A DNA stretch of 64,000 nucleotides from positions 2,604,001 to 2,668,000 of the forward strand of contig NZ_CP133264.1 of assembly GCF_030915445.1 (NCBI RefSeq), given 5' to 3'. The stretch is from Clostridium sp. OS1-26 (lineage in GTDB: Bacteria; Bacillota; Clostridia; Clostridiales; Clostridiaceae). Position numbers and translations under genes: made by a program. The notes beneath the pieces are model-generated. The model did not search any database. It worked only from the letters and a program-made list of their open reading frames with translations, and was not told the origin of the DNA. Positions 63,773 to 64,000 of this stretch are shown one piece after another. Numbering within the stretch: position 1 is the first letter of the stretch; every line of letters starts with the position of its first letter.

Positions 63773-64000
63773 ATGAGCATAAATGGAGTGCAGTTAATAC
63801 AAATATTAAATAAAATTAGCGAAGTTATGGATGAAAATAAAGCATATTTAACAGAGTTGGATGCCGCTATTGGTGATGGTGATCACGGACTAAACATGAG
63901 CAAGGGCTTTACAGCTGTAAAGGAAAAGCTAAAGGATGATAATGGAAGTAATATAGGAGATACTCTAAAGAAAACTGGCATGGCATTAGTATCTAATGTA
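63773..64000 (+). CDS. dhaL: Dihydroxyacetone kinase subunit DhaL (3' truncated by window end)
   Basis: ATG at 63773 after AAGGAGAGATATG. 76 residues are visible, starting MSINGVQLIQILNKISEVMD. The nucleotide/Mg2+-binding signature LDAAIGDGDHGLNMSKGF, with the three aspartates that hold ADP-Mg, is intact. It is 50 bp after dhaK in the same operon. DhaM is expected beyond the window. Confidence 0.93.
   Translation, partial: MSINGVQLIQILNKISEVMDENKAYLTELDAAIGDGDHGLNMSKGFTAVKEKLKDDNGSNIGDTLKKTGMALVSNV

Noticed and set aside
1..64000. tRNA, rRNA, CRISPR arrays, transposases, prophage
   Set aside because: Looked for cloverleaf ends, direct-repeat arrays, DDE/serine recombinase motifs and phage structural genes; none seen.

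Overview
The window is AT-rich Firmicute DNA, best matched to Clostridium sensu stricto. This rests on pervasive AGGAGG-type ribosome sites, CWB2 cell-wall proteins, a DUF438/hemerythrin protein, yybP-ykoY and M-box riboswitches, a CplR/Lsa-like ABC-F leader, sigma-54 activators and a fermentative histidine-degradation operon. The species is not identifiable by eye. No rRNA, tRNA, CRISPR array or intact transposase was seen.

Layout. 1-4.6 kb: end of a SagB-type nitroreductase, a frameshifted c-di-AMP receptor (darA), an LCP cell-wall ligase, a GNAT acetyltransferase and a compact family A DNA polymerase. 5-7.7 kb: aspartase plus malic enzyme operon. 7.7-13.9 kb: WG-repeat/DUF3298 protein, frameshifted FAD-Rieske oxidoreductase, a Mn2+ riboswitch driving a CaCA exchanger, and a gene broken by an in-frame TGA. 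14-18.5 kb: Fur-box-controlled FTR1 iron permease with an EfeO-like lipoprotein, a LysM-DUF1259-DUF1259 protein and a P-type ATPase relic. 18.5-24.3 kb: ROK glucokinase, ECF sigma/anti-sigma pair, and a PTP-like phytase fused to a GxGYxYP domain. 24.5-28.4 kb: Mg2+ locus (M-box, two related tiny ORFs, mgtC relic, mgtA). 28.5-32.3 kb: FtsW/RodA, PAP2 phosphatase, HAD phosphatase and DeoR regulator.

32.4-41.4 kb: a metallo-beta-lactamase protein and a PAS/AAA+ sigma-54 activator, followed by a textbook -24/-12 promoter and the full histidine-to-glutamate pathway (hutU, hutH, hutI, cyclodeaminase, formimidoyltransferase). 41.5-48.6 kb: radical SAM protein, MFS exporter, methyltransferase, GyrI-like protein, a large structured repeat-like element and an attenuated ABC-F gene. 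48.8-58.2 kb: CWB2-NamZ muramidase, nucleotidyltransferase, a Bce-like two-component/ABC module and a DUF438-hemerythrin-PAS protein. 58.6-64 kb: two lipoproteins (one VanW-like), an HPr-PAS-AAA+ sigma-54 activator, and dhaK-dhaL behind a second -24/-12 promoter; dhaL is cut by the window end.

A cross-cutting observation is that seven reading frames are broken by loss of one base in an A/T homopolymer (darA, P-ATPase relic, DUF4179 anti-sigma, phytase-GxGYxYP, mgtA, the kinase tail, the Bce-like permease). One more has an extra base (FAD-Rieske) and one an in-frame stop. The pattern looks more like systematic homopolymer under-calling than decay, so most of these genes are probably intact in the organism.
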